64,000 nt of DNA from Prevotella sp. E13-17. GTDB taxonomy: Bacteria > Bacteroidota > Bacteroidia > Bacteroidales > Bacteroidaceae. Positions 61,844-64,000 of the stretch are shown here, in pieces. Made by a program: the position numbers and the translations under genes. How positions within the stretch are numbered: the first letter of the stretch is position 1; every line of letters starts with the position of its first letter. Location: the NCBI RefSeq assembly GCF_022024035.1, contig NZ_CP091787.1:3070001-3134000 (forward strand), written 5' to 3'. Below the pieces are notes generated by a model. The model searched no databases and was not told where the DNA came from. It saw nothing but the letters and a program-made list of their open reading frames with translations.

Positions 61844-62824
61844 ATGAAAAGACTTTTTTCACTGGCTGCACTACTGGCAGCAGCACTGCCTTTCATGGCA
61901 CAGACACAGTTCACCGTGAAAGGTACGGCTCATAAAGACGCCAAGACACTGGCCTTGATGGAGATAGGCACGAACCAACAAAACGAGACCATCAACGTGA
62001 CCAACGGCACTTTCACCATCAATACCGACAAGCCCGAAGGCACGGTGATGGCTATCATGGATGCTGAGCACAAATTGTTCAACATGTTCGTGGTGGATGG
62101 CAAGGAGCTGACGCTGGATATGAACACCGACGAGGTGAAGGGCTCGGCACAGAACATGGCTCTTGCCAAGTTGGCGCTCGCCATGAGCAAGGCAAAAACG
62201 GAAACAGAACAGGAAGAGGTACTGCGCCAAGGACTGGCTGCTAACCCCAACAATGCTGTGGGCGCCTTCGCCATGTCGCAACTCATGTATGTCATGAGCT
62301 ACGACGAGCTGAAAGCAGAGATTGAGAAAGATGCGCCCTACCTGAAACACCCCCTGTGTGCCAAGGTAAAACCATACTTGGAGTCGTTGGCCCTGCGTGC
62401 ACCCGGCACCATGTTCAAAGATATTGAAGAGGCCGACACACTGGGCAACAGCCACAAGCTGAGCGAATATGTGGGCAAGGGCAACTATGTGCTGATAGAC
62501 TTCTGGGCTTCGTGGTGCGGACCCTGCATGATGGAGATGCCCAACGTGAAGGCTAACTTCGAGAAGTACAAGGCGAAGGGCTTCAACGTGGTGGGCCTGT
62601 CGTTCGACCGCAATGCAGATGCTTGGAAAAAGGCTATCGTCGAGAAGGGACTGAACTGGACGCACCTCTCAGACCTGAAGTTCTGGCAGACCATTGCTGC
62701 CCAGACCTACGGCATCCGCAGCATTCCTTCGAGCATCCTGTGCGACCCCACCGGTAAGATCATCGCCATTGACCTGCGTGGCGAGAAACTCGGCGACAAG
62801 CTGAAGGAGATCTACGGTTTCTGA
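61844..62824 (+). CDS. TlpA-like thioredoxin-fold thiol-disulfide protein
   Basis: 326 residues. Signal peptide MKRLFSLAALLAAALPFMAQ. An N-terminal DUF4369-like beta domain (about 22-115) and helical part precede the C-terminal thioredoxin domain with the active site WASWCGPCMMEMPNVK and the cis-Pro segment SIPSSILCDPTGK. It is probably periplasmic and takes part in disulfide exchange or cytochrome maturation, as do TlpA/ResA proteins; substrate unknown. The start at 61844 follows the promoter. Closed by a strong terminator. Confidence 0.92.
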   Translation: MKRLFSLAALLAAALPFMAQTQFTVKGTAHKDAKTLALMEIGTNQQNETINVTNGTFTINTDKPEGTVMAIMDAEHKLFNMFVVDGKELTLDMNTDEVKGSAQNMALAKLALAMSKAKTETEQEEVLRQGLAANPNNAVGAFAMSQLMYVMSYDELKAEIEKDAPYLKHPLCAKVKPYLESLALRAPGTMFKDIEEADTLGNSHKLSEYVGKGNYVLIDFWASWCGPCMMEMPNVKANFEKYKAKGFNVVGLSFDRNADAWKKAIVEKGLNWTHLSDLKFWQTIAAQTYGIRSIPSSILCDPTGKIIAIDLRGEKLGDKLKEIYGF

Positions 62825-62843
62825 ACAACTGCCAAAACGCAGG

Positions 62844-62883
62844 AAAAGCTTAGCCTTACATGACATAAGGCTAAGCTTTTTTT
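62844..62883 (+). terminator. Terminator of the thioredoxin-like gene
   Basis: AAAAGCTTAGCCTTA and TAAGGCTAAGCTTTT form a 15-bp stem with a 7-base loop, ending in a T run. Confidence 0.92.
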
Positions 62884-62966
62884 GTTGGTCACAATACCTA
62901 CTTTTGGTTAATCTGTTATGACATATAGGAAATGGCTTCATGAAAGCAAAACCATCTTTTTTCGGT

Positions 62967-62998
62967 ATTGCACAACTCACGCAATCATCCTACCTTTG
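62967..62998 (+). promoter_or_regulatory. Promoter of the calycin-like gene
   Basis: ATTG (62967-62970) and TACCTTTG (62991-62998) with 20 bp between, about 80 bp before the start codon. Confidence 0.6.
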
Positions 62999-63077
62999 CA
63001 GCGCTTTTTTGAGCACCGGCACGTCGTTGCAATTGATACACATACAACATATTAATCATTTAAAATCAGGTATTAGC

Positions 63078-63956
63078 ATGAAGAAGATTTACTCAACTAT
63101 CCTTGCAGTTGCCATGATGTTTGGCATGCAGTCGTCAGTGATGGCAGAAACTTATCAGGCATGGGGTGCCGTGCTCTTTTCCTACATCACATCACCTATG
63201 TATGATGCAGACGAAACCATTGAAGTGACCAACGAGACCATTAAGTTCCACTCAGACACGTGGGGCGACGGCTCTTTTGCCACCGCCAACGGCGAAGGCA
63301 CATTGACAATGGCCGGTCATGGCGAGCCAAAGCAATATGCTGCCAACATCACGGGGTCTGTGGAAAGCCAGCAGTTTGTGATTAACGTGCCCTCTGTGAT
63401 GGGAGGAACGACCATCAACGTGACGCTTGGCGACATGCCCGCCACTGTTGCCGTTGACGGCACCTACAAGGCTGGCACCTATGCCAATGCAGCCTACTTC
63501 AAAAAATATGCGCCCTCGGCCGACCAATCCATCGCTATCAAGGTCAACGAGGGACTGGAATCGGTGAGCGTGAGCCACACGTCAGAGACTTGGGGCACAT
63601 TCACCTATGCGGCAGTGACGGTGACTGCCAACGAGGATGGTTCGTTCACGCTGCAAGGTGAAGGCACCTGCGCCATGCCAAGCATGCAGGGAGGCGACGC
63701 CAAGAACTATGCTTCTGATTTTAAAGGCACCGTGAAAGACGGTGTGCTGACGGCAGAACTGGTGGTGCCTTCTGTGATGGGCGGTGTGACCGTGGTGTTC
63801 AATCCTGCAGACTTTGAAGAGGTTCTGGCTACATCTGTCAGCGCCATCCGCAAGGATAATGCTGCAGCGCCCGTCTTCAACATCCATGGTGTGCGTGTGG
63901 ATTCCAACTATAAGGGCATCGTTATCAAGAACGGAAAGAAATACTATCAGAAGTAA
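63078..63956 (+). CDS. Calycin-like domain exported protein
   Basis: 292 residues from the ATG giving MKKIYSTILAVAMMFGMQSS, a signal peptide (processed after VMA). Two tandem beta-rich halves (about 30-150 and 160-265) each contain WG, a glycine/threonine-rich segment and VPSVMGG. This fits the calycin-like proteins of Prevotella and Bacteroides. A short C-terminal tail (NIHGVRVDSNYKGIVIKNGKK) resembles the sorting-like tail of the giant proteins here. Ligand unknown. Its stop overlaps the next start (TAATG), so they are coupled. Confidence 0.83.
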   Translation: MKKIYSTILAVAMMFGMQSSVMAETYQAWGAVLFSYITSPMYDADETIEVTNETIKFHSDTWGDGSFATANGEGTLTMAGHGEPKQYAANITGSVESQQFVINVPSVMGGTTINVTLGDMPATVAVDGTYKAGTYANAAYFKKYAPSADQSIAIKVNEGLESVSVSHTSETWGTFTYAAVTVTANEDGSFTLQGEGTCAMPSMQGGDAKNYASDFKGTVKDGVLTAELVVPSVMGGVTVVFNPADFEEVLATSVSAIRKDNAAAPVFNIHGVRVDSNYKGIVIKNGKKYYQK

Positions 63957-64000
63957 TGAACAGACATCTACTTCTGTCAATGCTGGGAATAGTCGCTGTC
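63956..64000 (+). CDS. Start of an exported protein, truncated by window end
   Basis: Fifteen codons are visible: MNRHLLLSMLGIVAV, the beginning of a signal peptide. The ATG overlaps the preceding stop as TAATG, strong evidence of coupled translation with the calycin-like gene. Product unknown; TonB-dependent receptors often follow such genes, but this cannot be judged here. Confidence 0.6.
   Translation, partial: MNRHLLLSMLGIVAV

Overview
The window is chromosomal DNA from a Bacteroidales bacterium, most likely Prevotellaceae (Prevotella in the broad sense). The signs are Bacteroidetes-type promoters (-7 box TAnnTTTG, sometimes with a -33 TTTG) before most transcription units, few Shine-Dalgarno sequences, giant secreted BspA/InlB-like proteins with C-terminal sorting-like tails, and family-typical genes (SecDF fusion, DUF4294, DUF3737, calycin-like protein, KorA with a fused gamma domain). 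I saw no rRNA, tRNA, CRISPR array, phage or intact insertion sequence.

Layout. 1-15 kb: 3' part of an RluA-type pseudouridine synthase, a periplasmic M16 protease, the korAB 2-oxoacid:ferredoxin oxidoreductase (minus strand), a DUF3737/MalY-like aminotransferase/C-GCAxxG group, a CoA transferase, a helix-hairpin-helix envelope protein, and an AICAR transformylase followed by a tiny basic protein. 15-32 kb: three giant exported minus-strand proteins (1511, 2380 and 1755 aa) behind one promoter. 32-34 kb: non-coding repeat arrays around a cytidylate-kinase-like gene. 34-49 kb: secDF, a rhomboid protease with an EEP-family protein, HU, RNase R with a PAQR membrane protein and DUF4294, an M28 peptidase, cysS and a second M16 protease. 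49-57 kb: a U32 protein, SufE, an acid-phosphatase-like protein with a changed active site, and a tight run of an unknown gene, rpoN, a PAP2-like membrane protein, purE and ispG. 57-64 kb: a PurF-like protein, an epimerase with a PAP2 protein, an M15 peptidase, a TlpA-like thioredoxin, a calycin-like protein, and the first codons of a further exported protein.

The most unusual signal is non-coding. Three intergenic regions (about 13183-13439, 32469-33165 and 33950-34036) hold small palindromes spaced centre-to-centre at 22 bp. Arms change along an array (AAAAG/CTTTT, TCCAG/CTGGA, TCTAG/CTAGA, AGTG/CACT, AGCG/CGCT) but the 22-bp register holds. Two arrays share the same 7-nt spacer (CGCATGG) after an AAAG-CTTT unit, and some adjacent units are reverse complements. 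I do not recognise this as a described element. Housekeeping genes otherwise dominate, with secreted glycan-binding or adhesion-type proteins as the accessory component.
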